This document shows positions 45,189 through 59,414 of a stretch of DNA of 64,000 bases, piece by piece. Made by a program: the position numbers and the translations under genes. The notes beneath the pieces were generated by a model, which was given only the letters and a program-made list of their open reading frames with translations, ran no database searches and was not told where the DNA came from. The stretch is from Lunularia cruciata. Its lineage: Eukaryota; Streptophyta; Marchantiopsida; Lunulariales; Lunulariaceae. Positions within the stretch are counted from its first letter, which is position 1; every line of letters starts with the position of its first letter. The stretch lies in the NCBI GenBank assembly GCA_948567375.1, contig OX419761.1, positions 2,916,501 to 2,980,500 of the forward strand, written 5' to 3'.

Positions 45189-48100
45189 ATGAGCGCCGTT
45201 CTTAGCGCGACTTTGGCGACTCCTGTTTTGGCTATGGCGAGCTCGCCCTCTGCTCTGCTCCATTCAAAGGGCACTAAATTAGGCCAACTGGCATCCTCGC
45301 AGTTTTTGAGCGCGCTTCCCGTCTCTCTCAGGAACTCATGCAGACATGGAGTGCGCTCCACGAGAAGAGTGCAACTGCGAGTTTCCAGCTCTTTGCAGTC
45401 TATGGTTTCGGATATGGGCCGCGCAGGTACGGTTTCGGTGTTCGCTTGGTTTCAGTGTGAAGATTCATCAGCTTGGGAATGGGAGCATTTAGTGGAGTGC
45501 GTAGAAGGTGTAATGCTTGCTTTCTAAGGCGTTTAGCGTTCAGTTGAGAGAGGTAAACAAACAGAGGGGAATGGGCACACGTGCCATTTCGAATTTGTCC
45601 TCTCGGAAACCAAATTCTTCAGATATTATGATTAGCTGGCCGCCTAAAGGAAAGGGAATGAACTCAACTTCGGGGTAGTGGTCGCAGTTTCTCTAATAAG
45701 AGTGGATGTAAGCAACACGAGAAGAAACCAGAAATTCGAACATATCCAGCAGATCCACAGAGGTTCGAACCAACCAATGTCTGTATTCCACGATCAGATA
45801 TATGCCGTGGTTCCACCATGGGAGGAGGCAGAATCCGGGACCAAAGCTGTTCATAGGATCAGCGTCAGATGCTGGCTGAATCAAGAATGGAAGGAGATTT
45901 GTGGCTGGTTGTATGTGTTTCTGATGGACTTTCAGAAACTCGTCTGTCCATTTTAGTTAATGACTTGATGCTACAAGAGATACTGTACCCGTGCTGGATG
46001 AAGTACTCTTTAGAGAAAACTTGGATATTTTGCAAGTATTGTGATACGAAGTCTGACTTTAGCCTGTGAACTATTGCTCGTGCCAGCTCCTAAGGGCCTC
46101 TTCCCTGATGAGCCAGAGAAATATACTGGCCCAAAGTTGAAAGTGGCTATAATCGGTTGCGGTCTTGCTGGGATGTCGACTGCCGTTGAGCTTCTGGAAC
46201 AAGGACATGAGGTGTGTGCTAGTTTCTTACACCGCTTTGGACTCCGAATTGTACTTCCAAAAAGCTGTGCCACACTTCCTGGTCCGTAGACGCCTTTTAC
46301 TGAGATATCGAGTATTTAAGGGAGTCTTAATTGGCACTCTGCATGAGCTTGATGATCTTGGGGAAGTTGCTCCGGCTGAAGGAGTAGGTATACAAATTGT
46401 TGGATTTCCTAGTTGATCAGCTTTGGCACGAGCGTTTGTTTACGTTTGGAGACATATTCTTCGCGCAGGTTGATATTTATGAGGCGAGGCCCTTCATTGG
46501 CGGCAAAGTAGGCTCCTACGTAGACAAGGGAGGGAACCACATTGAAATGGGTCTTCATGTTTTCTTTGGCTGCTACAACAATCTTTTCCGCCTGCTGACT
46601 AAGGTACCCCCTCCCTGGCGTTGTGATGAGCTCTTGGACGCTTATTCTGCTCCAGCAGAAACTCTTGAAAGCATCAAATCCTTACTGGATCCAAATCGCT
46701 ATGCAAGATGTTGGATCGTGTAGAAAGTGCCTTGTCATGATAATCTGAACGTAGTGATAATTTTGCCACTTCTATAGGTTGGTGGTGATGATAACTTGCT
46801 GCTTAAAGAGCACACTCACACTTTCATAAACGAAGGTGGAAACGTTGGTGGTAAGTACGAGGAACTCTTTACTTGAAGTTACAAGCAACATAATGAGCTG
46901 TAGTTCGAGTTGAGGAAAACCTGGCAGTGAAGTTTGGATTACTCTTCTCACGTCTACACGGACGAAGAGTAGAATTTCATTTTTGTAAGTGTAGTTTACT
47001 TGCAGTGATCAACATGAAGCTCTTGGAAAGGGATGACTCCTCTACCTAATTAGAATTTGAGACACCGTCTTTGAAACTCAATTTTTTACCTCTTCATTGA
47101 TTGTTTTACCCCAACTGGCTATGCGCGATAAGCATCAAAGAAGCTTTCACAACTTTTGACATTGTTTGATGAATCATGCTGCAGAGCTGGATTTCAGGTT
47201 CTTGGTCGGCGCTCCATTCCACGGTTTGAAAGCTTTTGCAACCACAAATCAGCTAGGGGTATGTACCCTTTGATGATAGGGTGTGGTGTTTTTATCAAAT
47301 CCTGGTCTCTGCTATGACATTAAGCTTATAAGGTAGCTAGTTCGGTTAAGCGAGGCATGCATTCTTCGCCTTAGCGAAACGCTCGTCAGATTTATCGGAG
47401 AATTTAATACTGTAGCTGAGTGTTTCAACTCTGATTGATTTCACAGGTTTATGACAAAATCAGAAACGCCATGGCCCTGGGTACAAGTCCAGTTGTAAGA
47501 GCCCTTGTTGATCCAGAAGGTGCCATGCGTGATATTCGTGAACTGGATAAGGTAAGTTAGAACTACGTTCAATGCCACCCATCCTATTTTGAATTTATCA
47601 CATGTGTACATGTTCTCTGAAGCTTGATTACTGCAACTCTTGAGTTATTGCACTTAAGTAGCTAACAGCTAACAGCCCTCTTCTTCTTACTCCCAGATAA
47701 GTTTCTCAGATTGGTTTATCGGCCATGGTGGCAACCGATCGAGCATCCAGAGGATGTGGGATCCAATCGCTTATGCCTTGGGTTTCATCGACTGTGACAA
47801 CATTAGTGCCCGGTGTATGTTGACCATTTTTGCCTTCTTTGCAACTAAAACCGAAGCATCAGTTCTGCGTATGCTCAATGGGTCGCCTGACGTCCGTCTT
47901 AGTGGCCCAATCAGTCAGTACATCAAGGACAAGGGTGGCAGGTACGTTCAAATTAGTCTTTATGATCCAGAAGCCTCTAGCTTATCGTTGACAGGCTGCG
48001 CGGTTTTCTAAACGTAGATTCAAATGATATTACATCGTTGAGAAGCAGAGTGGTTTCATCGCTTGAGATTCACAATACAATATGGATCCGGAGTCTTGTG

Positions 48101-50064
48101 TATTAGTTTGTGACAGTGGGATAGATTCTACATCTGTGAAAACGCGCATGTTTTGAGATTTTGTCGTTGGATTCAGAATTCACACAAGATGGGGATGCCG
48201 GGAAGTGCTGTATGACAAAACCGAAGATGGAACACCCTTCGTGTCCGGGTTTGTCATGTCCAAGGTAGAACTCTGTTTCAACTTGCGCTGGAATGTTTCA
48301 GTGTTTTGGGTACAAATACTCGCTACTGTGAGCTTGCCATCAATGGCTGGCTGGACTTACAACAGTGTCCGTAGTATTGATCATCTTTACAGGTAGCTGT
48401 TGGGTCTGTAACAGACGTGTAGCAAATAAAGTGGTCTGCTTGAAGTAACTTGGACATAGTGACGATCTGTGGAGTGAAGTACCCTTGCCTTTCATTATAG
48501 GGGCCAGTCTGTAATCAATAGAGTGACAAGAACTCTTCCTTCGCAGGCTACAGAAAAGAAGATCGTGAAGGCTGATGCATATGTTGCAGGTAAAGTTCAT
48601 ACTTGATACTTCCCATCTGAGATTAAATGAAGTTGGCTGCTTCTTTCTGCTGGCAACGAATAGAGGCTATAATGGAAGCTCAGACGCTGAGTGTTTCAAT
48701 AAACAATCTACGACAAAAGTTAGGTCTTGTTCTAATTTATTCCTCCTTCTTTGACAGCCCTTGATATTCCTGGAATTAAGAGATTGCTACCGCCCAAATG
48801 GCGTGAATACGAATCGTTCGACAATATCTACAAACTGATTGGAGTACCAGTTGTCACAGTGCAATTGAGATATAATGGTTGGGTAACGGAAATGCAAGAT
48901 GTAGAGAAAAGAAGGTATATAGCAACAGATACCTGGATATCCTTTCTCCCCCGTTGTAGTATAATTAGACTGTGATACATGGCCTGGGTTTATGTATATT
49001 TTACTGCATCTGTGAGGCTCGTGCGGCCACTCTAAACGCTGACATGCGAGTAATGTACAATGGCAGGCAGCTGACGCGAGCTGAAGGAATGGACAATCTT
49101 CTGTATTCAGCTGATGCTGACTTTTCCTGTTTTGCCGATCTTGCTCTGACATCTCCACTGGATTATTACAAACCTGGCGAAGGTTCCCTTATGCAGTAAG
49201 CACTTCCTCTACTTGTCAAGTTAAACATCAGTTTTCGATACACACTTTATTTTCTCTCGAATGTGCACTCGTTCTGATCTGCTCACTTCCCTACAGGCTT
49301 GTGATCACGCCTGGAGATCCATATATGCCGCTGACAAATGACAAAATTGTGGAGAAAATTAACGAACAGGTCAACACCGCACTTTGAGTTACTCACGTTT
49401 CGGTTGGATGCGTTGGTTTCTCTGACGGTAGAAAAGGACACTTACAAGGTTCAATTTAGTTTGCTGCCTGGTGCAAAGTCACGGTCAAAATGAGGAAACA
49501 AATGCATACCAACTTTGTGTATATTGCTTTGCTTTCCCTTCACTTATCTGATATACTAATTTGGCAATCGAACTGTGAACAGGTAAAGAATCTCTTCCCT
49601 TCAGCCAGGGAACTAGAGATGACCTGGTCGTCAGTCGTAAAGATCGGTCAATCACTGTACAGAGAGAGTCCTGGGATGGACCCTTTCCGCCCTGACCAGA
49701 AGACGCCAATTCCGAATTTCTTTTTAGCTGGTTCTTACACAAAGCAGGTAACTTTCTATATCCCTTTGGAAGCTGTTTGCGTTTTAGCTTTGAATGTGGG
49801 TCCACGATAGGTAGAGACCGTGGTATGTCAATTTACTTAATATCGAAGCTTTTCCTTATCGTTACCTCTTATGCTGTGCAGGATTACATAGATAGTATGG
49901 AGGGAGCTACATTGTCCGGGAGAAAGTGTTCTGCTGCCATTTGTGATGTTGGATCATCACTGAGCGAGCTGAACAAGAAGTTGCCGTCAATGGATCCCAG
50001 TGTTGCAGGAGCAGCCCTAAACTTTGAACCAGCACCAGTAGAAACCGAGTTCTCCACTGTTTAA
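45189..50064 (+). CDS. ZDS: Zeta-carotene desaturase, plastid
   Basis: This FAD enzyme introduces two double bases' worth of desaturation into zeta-carotene via neurosporene to prolycopene, in plastids. Fourteen exons join in frame: 45189-45426, 46087-46211, 46469-46603, 46778-46850, 47185-47258, 47447-47551, 47697-47941, 48177-48264, 48547-48589, 48758-48914, 49067-49195, 49297-49369, 49583-49747 and 49882-50064, giving 610 residues. Residues 1 to about 75 are Ser/Ala/Arg-rich, as in a chloroplast transit peptide. The FAD-binding loop reads [16 protein letters not shown] (exon 2). Other conserved blocks are [46 protein letters not shown] and the C-terminal [19 protein letters not shown]. All introns are GT-AG and phases match. 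The length exceeds flowering-plant ZDS by about 50 residues, mostly in the N and C termini. The stop is TAA. Confidence 0.96.
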
Positions 50065-53000
50065 TGATACGAAAGTTCTCAAAGAGCTGAAGCACCGAGG
50101 GACTTGCTGACCTCGATCGTAACCAAACAAGTGAGTCGACAGTTGTTCATCACATTCTTCGTGTCGCTGCAAATTGTAACTTAGTTTAGTGCATAAGACC
50201 GGAGGCTCTAGGGTTAGGGCAGTGTATTCCAAGGATGGGTAACTTCTTACCTTTAGTGCGGTGGACTGTAAAAGAGATCCTCCTCTCATTAGTCCCCAGT
50301 GAGTCAATTTCAAATGTAATGTGTCATCTCTTTTCTCCATTTTTCAATTAAATACTCAAGAAGAAATGGTTCCATTTATCATCTTGCGTGCCTTGGTCTG
50401 ATACAACGAGATCATTGTTCTCCACTTCATCTGCTCGAAAAGTTTCAAGCAAATCTATCAAACCTCACACACCTGTAAATAGACGACACAGATGGCACTG
50501 TGATGTTGCTAGGGTTGTGTTGATGATTTTAGATGTATTTGCCTACACTTCCAGTTCACAAGCACCCATTGACATTTCGTCTTCGCGTCCACTATTGTCC
50601 AAGGGATTCAACAGCGCTCTCTCATCTCAAAGTCCTAGACGCGCATATAGAAATTACTACTAGTAACAGTCACTTAGGTCCATGACATCATTTCTACTTA
50701 ATACACCCAGAGTGGCTGAAGTAGCAAGTACATGGTTAATTTATCGTGGGCTCTAGATTATTGAATCTTCACCATATCATCCATCTGTTATTATGGAGTG
50801 AAAGTATCTTAACGAAGGCAATCAGAGCATTCTAGGCGCCTGTGCTAGCATTGTCTACCTTTAATTCTAAAATCGAGAGCACGACGGAGATCTACGGGCT
50901 GTGTGGCCTACCAGCTTATTTGCCACACAGTATTCTGAATAATAACGATGGACCTTTTTGATTGAGTAGCGCACTCGCTCGTGCTTGAGCCTGACGACAG
51001 CCACAAACGAAGCCTGTACTACTTTACTTCTTGCAAGTTCGAAACCACATGTATGGAATGTTATGTGTACACCCACCCAAGCAACGACACTCTCGGAATT
51101 TCCTTTTGCTTTAGTCTTGCGAAGCAGCCGAACAAGTGTTCGGAATTTTCCTCTTGTCTTCTCTAAGGATCACAGATTTTGAGGAGCAGTTGTACCAGAG
51201 CTTAGATGTCTTCTCTTGTCTCCTCAGTGAACCAGACAATTGAGGTACTGTTCCAGCTGTGGATAAAGAATACGGACTGTACCTATGCGATGGCTTGTCT
51301 GAATACAAGAAGGACGATAACCTAACTCTGTTTAGACTGTAGACAGCCCATGCATGACCAGTCTGAACTTATCGATAGCAAGACTTCAATTCACAAGAAA
51401 AATTCTCTCTCTACTATGATCTTCTTGCTTTGCAGATATGACCATTGAACGATCGGAGTTAAATGTGGAAAATGTATTCTTGATACATTTAGGCCAATTG
51501 CTCGAAATCTGCATTGCAGCTCATGGAGACAGGTCTGCAGGGAGGGAAAACCGCGTTCTACTAGACAATTGCACTATGATACACTAGTAACTCAAATCGC
51601 AACATAATCTCATTCGGAACATCTCTTAACGATGACTATTCTCCCAGTTTCATACGTTACAATCACCTTAGGAACCATTGGCAGCGATAAATGACGAAAC
51701 CCAAGAGAGATTATCATCTTTTCGCACCGAGTCGGACCTGCGTAGATTGAGATAAGTTTTTCTCGTGCAAGCTTCTGAAAAGCGCCCAGTTCCCGCTGTA
51801 CTGAGTGCTACGACTTACAGATCTGTAGATGGATATGTTGCAACAATTTTCAGATTAAAGAACTGAATTGGTCCAGCCCGTACGCCAGCTATACATTTAA
51901 AATAAGGACTGGCAAGTACGGAGTGTTACGTACAGATTTACGAGGGAAGCACGCGTGGCTTATAGGTGTTGTTGCAACCTTTTAACAAAGACCGAGAGGA
52001 ACGACCACTTCATCACGTGATGCGGGTTACTGTCACTCTTACAGCGTCCGCGTTTTGTCTCCAGGTTGGAGGTGCGCGTTCTTCATACAGCGAAGACGAT
52101 TATGATCATGCTCACCAGGACCAGATCTCATTGATATGCTAGGTAAGTTGTTGACTAGCACCAGCTACCACACTTGCAATATAGGCCTTGTTTCTGATCT
52201 AGACGGGCAGCAGGTGACACGAGACGATTATTTGTGAGAAGGTTCACAAACTACTAAGCTCCGGTGGGCCCTGAAACCCGTGATTCAGTGGAGAAAGGCC
52301 CACCACTTTGAAGATCGAGAACATTGAACATTGAAAAGCGGAGGTTGGACTTTCGAAACAAGAAGGGGAAGCGACCAACTCGCAGGGAGTTTCCTGCTGA
52401 GTAAGTAGCAATTATCACACAGTAGTCTAGGACATGGTGAGGTTTTGATCTTTTCGCCTGAAGAGATGGTGAGTTCACCACTTATGGGTCACCAGAGTTA
52501 CGTCTCGTCAAAGTCTAATCTAGCACAAAATGTTTGGGCACAACTTAGGACTGACCGCCGAATGTCATTTGTAGCTTATGAACGTAAGCTGCCCTCTGAT
52601 CCCAAACACTTGTAGAATCTTCGCATATGTGTCAGAGGGATAGAAAGAATCTATTCTCCTGAGAACCATCACAATGACATCCGCCTCGGACTTGATGAAA
52701 GACCATAATCTACTCTGCTCTTTCGTGTGTATATTCTGACAATGACATCATAGAGTAAGAAAAAGTGTTTCTTGTTGTTTGTCCAGGATTTTGAGCCCTG
52801 CTTAAACTTCTACTGCTGTTTCTATGTTCAAATGCTGTAGTATGCAGAGAAGGAAAACCGTTGCAGATGAGAAAAATAGTGCCGATTCTAAGAGATGTCA
52901 TTCTATGATCAAACGATGCTTTCTTGCAGTGACATACAGGCGACGCGATTCATCAGGAGCGAGGTGTGGAAGTCGGAGGAGGCAATTGTTTGTCCTGGTA

Positions 53001-53251
53001 GCTGTTGTGATCGACAGAGCAGGAACCAGTTTGCTTAAATTACGATATTATCCGACTTTCTGTGGATAATTGTCCAGATGTGCCGATCAGGAGTGCTGAG
53101 AATTTCATGTTGTGTTTGAAGTTGTGCGCTGCAAACGCCGTCGGCTGAAAGAGCGTATAGACATTTTGAAAAAGATTGTGGGGGGTTAAGAAGCCGATTT
53201 GGCGGAGGAAATTGAATATATTAATTAAGCTTCGCGCAAACGGGAAAGAAG
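50065..53251. other. Intergenic region between ZDS and P4H
   Basis: It begins with the ZDS 3' UTR. Open frames here are short and match nothing I know. I see no transposon ends, tRNA or other RNA gene. The 5' UTR of the P4H gene must lie close to 53251. Confidence 0.5.
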
Positions 53252-56200
53252 ATGAAGGGAAATAAGGGGCGGCCAGCAAGGGGATGTGGTTACGCTCTCC
53301 CTCTGCCCATTGCTGTACTTATGTCCTCGGCCTTCTTTTTCCTCGGTTACTACGTCTCCCTAACAAACAATCAGGTGCGTTCTCTCAATAGGCGACTTGC
53401 ATTTGTTTCCTCGATTAAGCTGTTATCGTCAATGATACTGTTGCGTGAAGAGCGACAGCGTAGCCATGTAACCTTAGGAAACTAGATTCTGCACTGTGGT
53501 GTTCTGGTGTGTATCAGAAGAGTAGGTGAGACTAGAGTATGTTTACGAGATGAGAGGCGAGGATTGTCAAACGACGCTGACGGGTCCAATATGTTTTCTT
53601 TGATGATCTAATTGACCGAAACATATTGGATCAATCACATAACTATCAGTGCTGTCGATCGCGTAAAGTGATCTCTGCTTCTGTGTGTCACTTGTCACTT
53701 TAGTTTGTGTAGGAAAGTTTCCAGTTTTGTCCCCTTTCGTCCGATGTGATCACTTGCAAGGCGTGACCCTAGAGTGCTCTTATCCAGACCTCAACGTTCT
53801 AGTATATCCAGGTAGCCTTCAACTTATCACACCCGGAAGTCCGTCAATTAGATTGGGTGCCTTCTCTCCATATAAGTACATAAGCCTTACTCTTCCTTTG
53901 CAGTGCTTGTTGCTTGCTTTGGCGCTTAGTAAGGATACCGTCTGCAAGTTAGGACTGAAAAGTCCTGCAAAAATGTACTCTCCCCTTAATGGTGGTACGT
54001 TGGTTCCTTATTTCAACAAAGATTTATTCTCTATCATTAGCTATCCCCCTCACTTCACCACGAGCTCCAGCGTTTTCGACGCTTTGTGTTGACTGTGCAA
54101 TGGCTCTCATCTGCTGAGGTTCTCCCATGATGCTAGTAACATGGATGAAAACCAGAGTGGATTTTCACCTAGCCTAGGTTTATAAGCGATGAATAGTAAA
54201 CCTGTAACTGTTGAAGTCGCCATAACGGGTACACAAGCTTGACAATCTGCAATTCACTTTTGTAATCGCTATGTTCGGGCACAGGACGCTCTGGTAGAAA
54301 CTGACCTTGATCGAGCTCACCGGCAGAAGCTACTCGAGGATTCCGATACAGTCGTCAAAGCAGAGCATGGATTGACCGGTGATGACATGTTAAATGATAT
54401 ACCTTTTCAAGTTGAGTAAGCGTTTTTCAAGTTCACGTTCATGTTCACCCTAAAGTTCATGTTCGCTGAATTTTACCGCAATATCATCTATACTGTTCAG
54501 TTTTACTTCTCGGGGAGCTTTTGCATCTGAACTTTTCTGGTGGAAGCTTTCTGTGTAAACTACAGAAGGTTCTTCTGGCGTGCAGAAGAACCTTTGTTTT
54601 AGCTGATGGAGAGCAGTTAATACACTGACCTTGCCCTTTTGTACTGGTGTCTTGCCGGAACAGGTTCTGAGCTGGAAACCTAGAGCTCTTTTGTTCCCAG
54701 GATTTGCAAGTGCCAAGCAATGTGAAACCATCATCAAATTGGCGAAAGCCAAACTCACGCCATCTGGTCTGGCTCTACGGAAAGGAGAGACTGCGGATGC
54801 CACCAAGGACGTCAGAACTAGGTGTGCTTAACTAAATGGATCCTTCTAGTTCATGTGTGTTCTTTAACGGACATAGAGGCTGTTGAGGATTCTGAAGACG
54901 ATCAGGATAGAATCTGTATTGCTTATGCGTTTCTGAGATTCTCTACTGTCCAGATGTTGTGTGTGGCATCCGTCTGTGATGAGAATTGATCAAAGTTCAC
55001 AAATGTCGGACTCATGCGTTAGGCACTGATGGAGTCGTTAGTGCTTTCGTGAAGGCTTACTATGACCGCCTGCCTGCTTCCTTCAGCGTTTAATGTTTTA
55101 GGACTCATGCGTTCATAGCATGCAGCGATATACAATGTCCGCTCCTCCCACACTTCGCTCCACTTCACCCATCCTCAACTAATGCGTTGTAGATTTCTCT
55201 TAGCTCGATGTTTGTCTGTTTCATGGTTCCTATCCGGATTTCTATTTCAGATGTTTAATCGGTCACGGCTTGCTTGTGGTTACACGATGTATGCTAGTTC
55301 TCTGCAGGTGTTGCTCATGAGATGTTTCAATAATGTCTTTACTTCTGCTTAATTTGTTTGTTAAATTCACTTAATCTCCATTTCCTGAGTTGCTATTCAT
55401 TTAGATTTGCACACATCACGCTTATATGCTCATGTTTATCATGCTCATGAGTTTTTCGAGCGGAAACTTGGTACGAGGGGTACTGACACTTGCTCAGGTA
55501 CTTCGGCACTGCGTGAGGCACTGATGAAGTCGTTATGCTTTCGTGGAGGTTTACTATGGCCACCTTCTGCTTCTTTCACTTGTTTAGAGTTTTAGGACTC
55601 AAGCATCCCTAGCGTTTGCTGCGATATACTATATCCAGTTTCTCCTATAGGCTTGCAAACCTTGAAGTTATACTGGAGTTCTACTTGACTTCTAGACTTG
55701 TATATATGCAGTCTACCACTATTTTAATTGAATTACGGTTTTCTGCCATGTGGTCATTGATTGTCTGCGTATTCACACGTGGGCCCACCTTGTCCATCAC
55801 TTCATCCGAGGAAGATATTGCCTCTTTTCTTTGCTCTTTCCTACGTTGCTCTATGTCCTTTCATGATTTTCCTTGCTTCTCTGTTCTTTCTTTCTTACTC
55901 TTCGCCTTTGCTTTTCCTGTTTGAGTAGGCTCGCCCCTTCCCGTGCACCGATGATGCGTCTTTCTCCCCTCTCGAATTACTAACGAACCTTTGCTTGACA
56001 ATTCACTTTGCTGTGTCCTGGATTTTATCTCTTCTAAATGATGTTTGTGATTTCAGGGATCCATCAGGTATGTCTTGATTCCTTTTCTCCTCTTACTCAT
56101 GTTGATTCATTTCTTTCTTGCCTGGTTCCCATTATGCGGCTGAGACTTCTGCGATTACTCATTTGCCTACACTTCTGCTTGCTTCTTCTTTCCACAAGCT

Positions 56201-59200
56201 AGCATTTTATGATAGATGCTACATTTCTGTATGACACACATTTTCAGCCTGTTCTTCCCTTCTGGGTTCCCCCGTTCTTCGACCGGCTTCTCCTCTCATG
56301 TCCTAAATCATGCTTATATTTCATTCACTTGTATTAATATACAAGTGTTGCTCTTTAATTGTTTCTAGATGGCGTCTACTTCTGCTTACATTCACATTCG
56401 ATCAGTTGTTTCCATTTCATCTCTTTTCCCGGTTTTATACTAATTTCGTCTTGCACATTTTTTGTGTACATTACATATCATGCACCTCGTTTGCATTCAA
56501 TGAGTTCTGGATCTCCCGTTCCTCGAACGGCTTCTGTCCTCGTTTCTCAATGTCATGCTTATATTTCATCTACATTTCATATGCACTTAATGAGTTCTGG
56601 ATCCCCCGTTCTTTGAATGGCTTCTGCTCTCATTCCTCATATCCAGCGTCCTCACACTTCACTCGGACACAGCCATGACATCATCCACTCCTTTCCCACT
56701 TTGCTCCACTCCACCGATCCTCAACTAAAGCTCTGTCTTTTGCTCCTTGCTCGATGTTTCTCTGTTCGATGGTCCTCTCCTGGTTTCAATTTTCAATGCT
56801 TAATCCGTTGTGTCTTGGTTCTTCTTCATGATGGATACTAGTTATCTGCAGGTGCTACTTGTGAAATATATCAAATACGTCCTTACTTCTGCTTATCTTC
56901 GCAATGTTACATGTACTTACATTCCATTTGCTTAGATTCAATTCATTTCGATTTGCATACGGTCATGCATGTATTGCATATGCACGTTCTCGGTTCCCTA
57001 CTTAGTGGGTTCTGGATCGTTCGTTCTTCAAATGGCTTCACTTCTCAAGTATGTCAGACTATATGTCGCCTCGGCACTGATGAGCTCTCGAACAGAAACT
57101 CGGTACGAGGGTTACTGGCATTCGCCCAGCTACTTCGGCACTGCGTTAGGCACTGATGAACTTCTTAGTGCTTTGGTGCGGGCTTACTATGACCACCTGC
57201 CTCCTTACTTCAGCCATCTTCCTGTCAACCTATGTTTTTCCTACTCGCTCTATGTTTCTTATTTTCTCTTTTCAATTGGACCTTCCTACTCGTGCGACGA
57301 CCCTCCTCTGCTTTCAATTTCAGATACTTAATCTGCTGCTGTTGTTATCTCTTTGTTCTTCTTCTATGATCATGATTAGTTCAATGCAGGTGCTACTGAT
57401 GGAATGTACCAACTTCTGTTTGTGTTGCATTCTATTACTTCCGCTTACTTTTTGTCATGTATTTTATTGCTTAGATTCACTTCGATTCTATTTGCATACG
57501 GTCATGCTTGCATTCATATGCACGTTCTCGGTTCCTACTTAGTGGGTCTCGATCCCCCGTTCTTCGAACGGCTTCCGTTCTGATTTCTCAAATATGTTGA
57601 CTATATACCCCCAATCTGGTTTATGAAGCCTACATACTCCAACCTGGTTAATGAACCCTACGTAGATGCTTCATCTCCAGATTGAATGATTGCATTTCCG
57701 CTCCTAGAATATCGGATTACTTCCGTCTCAGCTAGATCATGATCGATAAATACAGGATGAAGGGAAAGGTTAGTTAACCATGTAATATTTACACTCTGCA
57801 AAACCTGGCAATGCAGCTCGGGCACATTCTTGGCTGCACACCAAGACAGAACTGGAACTCTAGAATGGGTGGAGGAAAAGATGGCGAAAGCAACCATGAT
57901 CCCTCGAGCCCACGGTGAAGTACGTTTCTCTTGAATTGTTTCTTCAAAGTGTAGAGGATAAGGATGTTGCTACACGTGACCACTTCAATATGTTAAGACA
58001 GAACCAAGCTCTATCTTTTAACTACTGTAATACTCTTTCCAAAATGCGAGATGGTAGCAGGAACTTTGTCGCAGATTATTTCTAAAGTATGGAACAGATG
58101 TGCGATGTTGTTCATGAGGGAACATGAACAATTTATTGCTTATAATCACTTGCTTCATAATTTTCTTCTCGCAGTAAATAAACATCTTTCTTCTCTAGCT
58201 TCGGTATATCTGCTCCACGTGACTGAACTCTGTATAACACTGAACGTTCCAACGTGAACGAAATTGATATTGTGCTACAGGCATTCAATGTGCTAAGATA
58301 TGAGCTCGGACAAAAGTACAACTCCCATTATGACGTCTTCAACCCAGCGGAGTACGGACCACAAAAGAGTCAGCGGGTACTATCATCTGCTTTTTCCCTC
58401 AGTGATTAGGTATCGATAAGTTCATAGTCACTCTTTTCATTGACGTTCTGCAAACGGAAGTCTCTCTGGTAGATCTATGATGAAGTAGTCGAGAGATAGT
58501 GAGTTTTACGTTTATGCAGTTTGGCAATCAGTTCTGAGAAGAACTCATAGCAAGAAGCTCAATTGTGATCAGATGGCATCGTTCCTCTTGTACCTATCCG
58601 ACGTCGACGAAGGTGGAGAGACGATGTTCCCTTTCGAGGTAGAAGTTGATTACACATACTCTACTATTTCCAGTCTTTATGCTATTGTTCGAGTGAGGTG
58701 TGCCTAGGTACTTCTCCGAATGAACTTGTTAATTTTAAAGAGAAATTCACTATCGCCAATTTCAGGAGACTATACGTAGTTCTGCACCTTCAAATACCTA
58801 GGGCGTGTATGTAGACTTAGACTAATGTTTCTCTATAATGCGCAGAACTATCAAAACATGAATATTGGTTATGATTACAAGGCGTGCATAGGCCTCAAAG
58901 TGAAGCCTAAGCAAGGAGATGCTCTACTATTTTATTCCATGTTTCCGAACGGTACTTTTGATGCGGTACGCGTAACTACCTGTCGAAATTAGTGGACAAG
59001 AGGAAAAGTAGTTTGATTAGGCTAAGATAGATGTATGGATGTAAGTTGTGGAATTCATTGTACACGTATCTCCAAGTGAACATTTGTGGTTTATAATCTA
59101 TGATGCTGTCATACTGTCACGTGATCTGACCTGTTTGGGGACACCTTTTGGCAATTACTCTCTCCTGCTTGCTTACTGATTTCGCTCATGAATCTCCTCT

Positions 59201-59414
59201 CGGTATGAAGTTTTCATTGTGGTCAAAGGTTGAATACTCCTGAATTTGCTCTTTGTAAGACACTGCTTCGTCGTTAAGACAGAATCCAATGTCATATTTC
59301 TAACTTCTCTGCGTTCTGGTTTGAGCGCAGGCCGCTTTGCACGGTAGCTGCCCAGTTGTTACGGGGGAGAAGTGGGTTGCTACGAAATGGATTCGCGACA
59401 GTATGGAAAGATAA
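53252..59414 (+). CDS. P4H: Prolyl 4-hydroxylase, membrane-anchored
   Basis: This is a 2-oxoglutarate/Fe(II) dioxygenase that hydroxylates peptidyl proline in the ER/Golgi, in plants mainly of extensins and arabinogalactan proteins. Eight exons join in frame: 53252-53374, 54285-54410, 54664-54821, 57817-57919, 58281-58376, 58573-58638, 58846-58965 and 59331-59414, giving 291 residues. Exon 1 encodes a signal anchor (ALPLPIAVLMSSAFFFLGYY). Catalytic features: the iron ligands H and D in SHYDVFNP (exon 5), the distal H in LHGSCPVVTGEKW, and the Lys of that motif for 2-oxoglutarate (exon 8). VLSWKPRALLFPGF and LRKGETADATKDVR are typical of the land-plant class. Intron 3 (about 3 kb) is filled by a dispersed repeat. 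The stop is TAA. Confidence 0.94.
53585..53630. other. Perfect 12-bp inverted repeat in P4H intron 1
   Basis: tccaatatgttt at 53585-53596 pairs with aaacatattgga at 53619-53630 over a 22-base loop. It may be a degenerate small transposon or just a hairpin. No flanking duplication was seen. Confidence 0.5.
55010..57600 (+). repeat. Diverged tandem repeat array in P4H intron 3
   Basis: At least four units of several hundred bases share the same modules. One is TTCTGGATCCCCCGTTCTT (near 56265, 56505, 56589, 57005 and 57540), and another is a ggcactgatga module (55023, 55518, 57072 and 57148). A third is ctgcaggtg followed by acttctgctta (55312, 56844 and 57385). Similar units occur on the opposite strand at 13500-14520. 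No reading frame is kept between units. Confidence 0.7.

Noticed and set aside
53685-54092. 135-codon open frame in P4H intron 1
   Set aside because: It lies between two well-supported P4H exons and looks like intron sequence without a recognisable domain.
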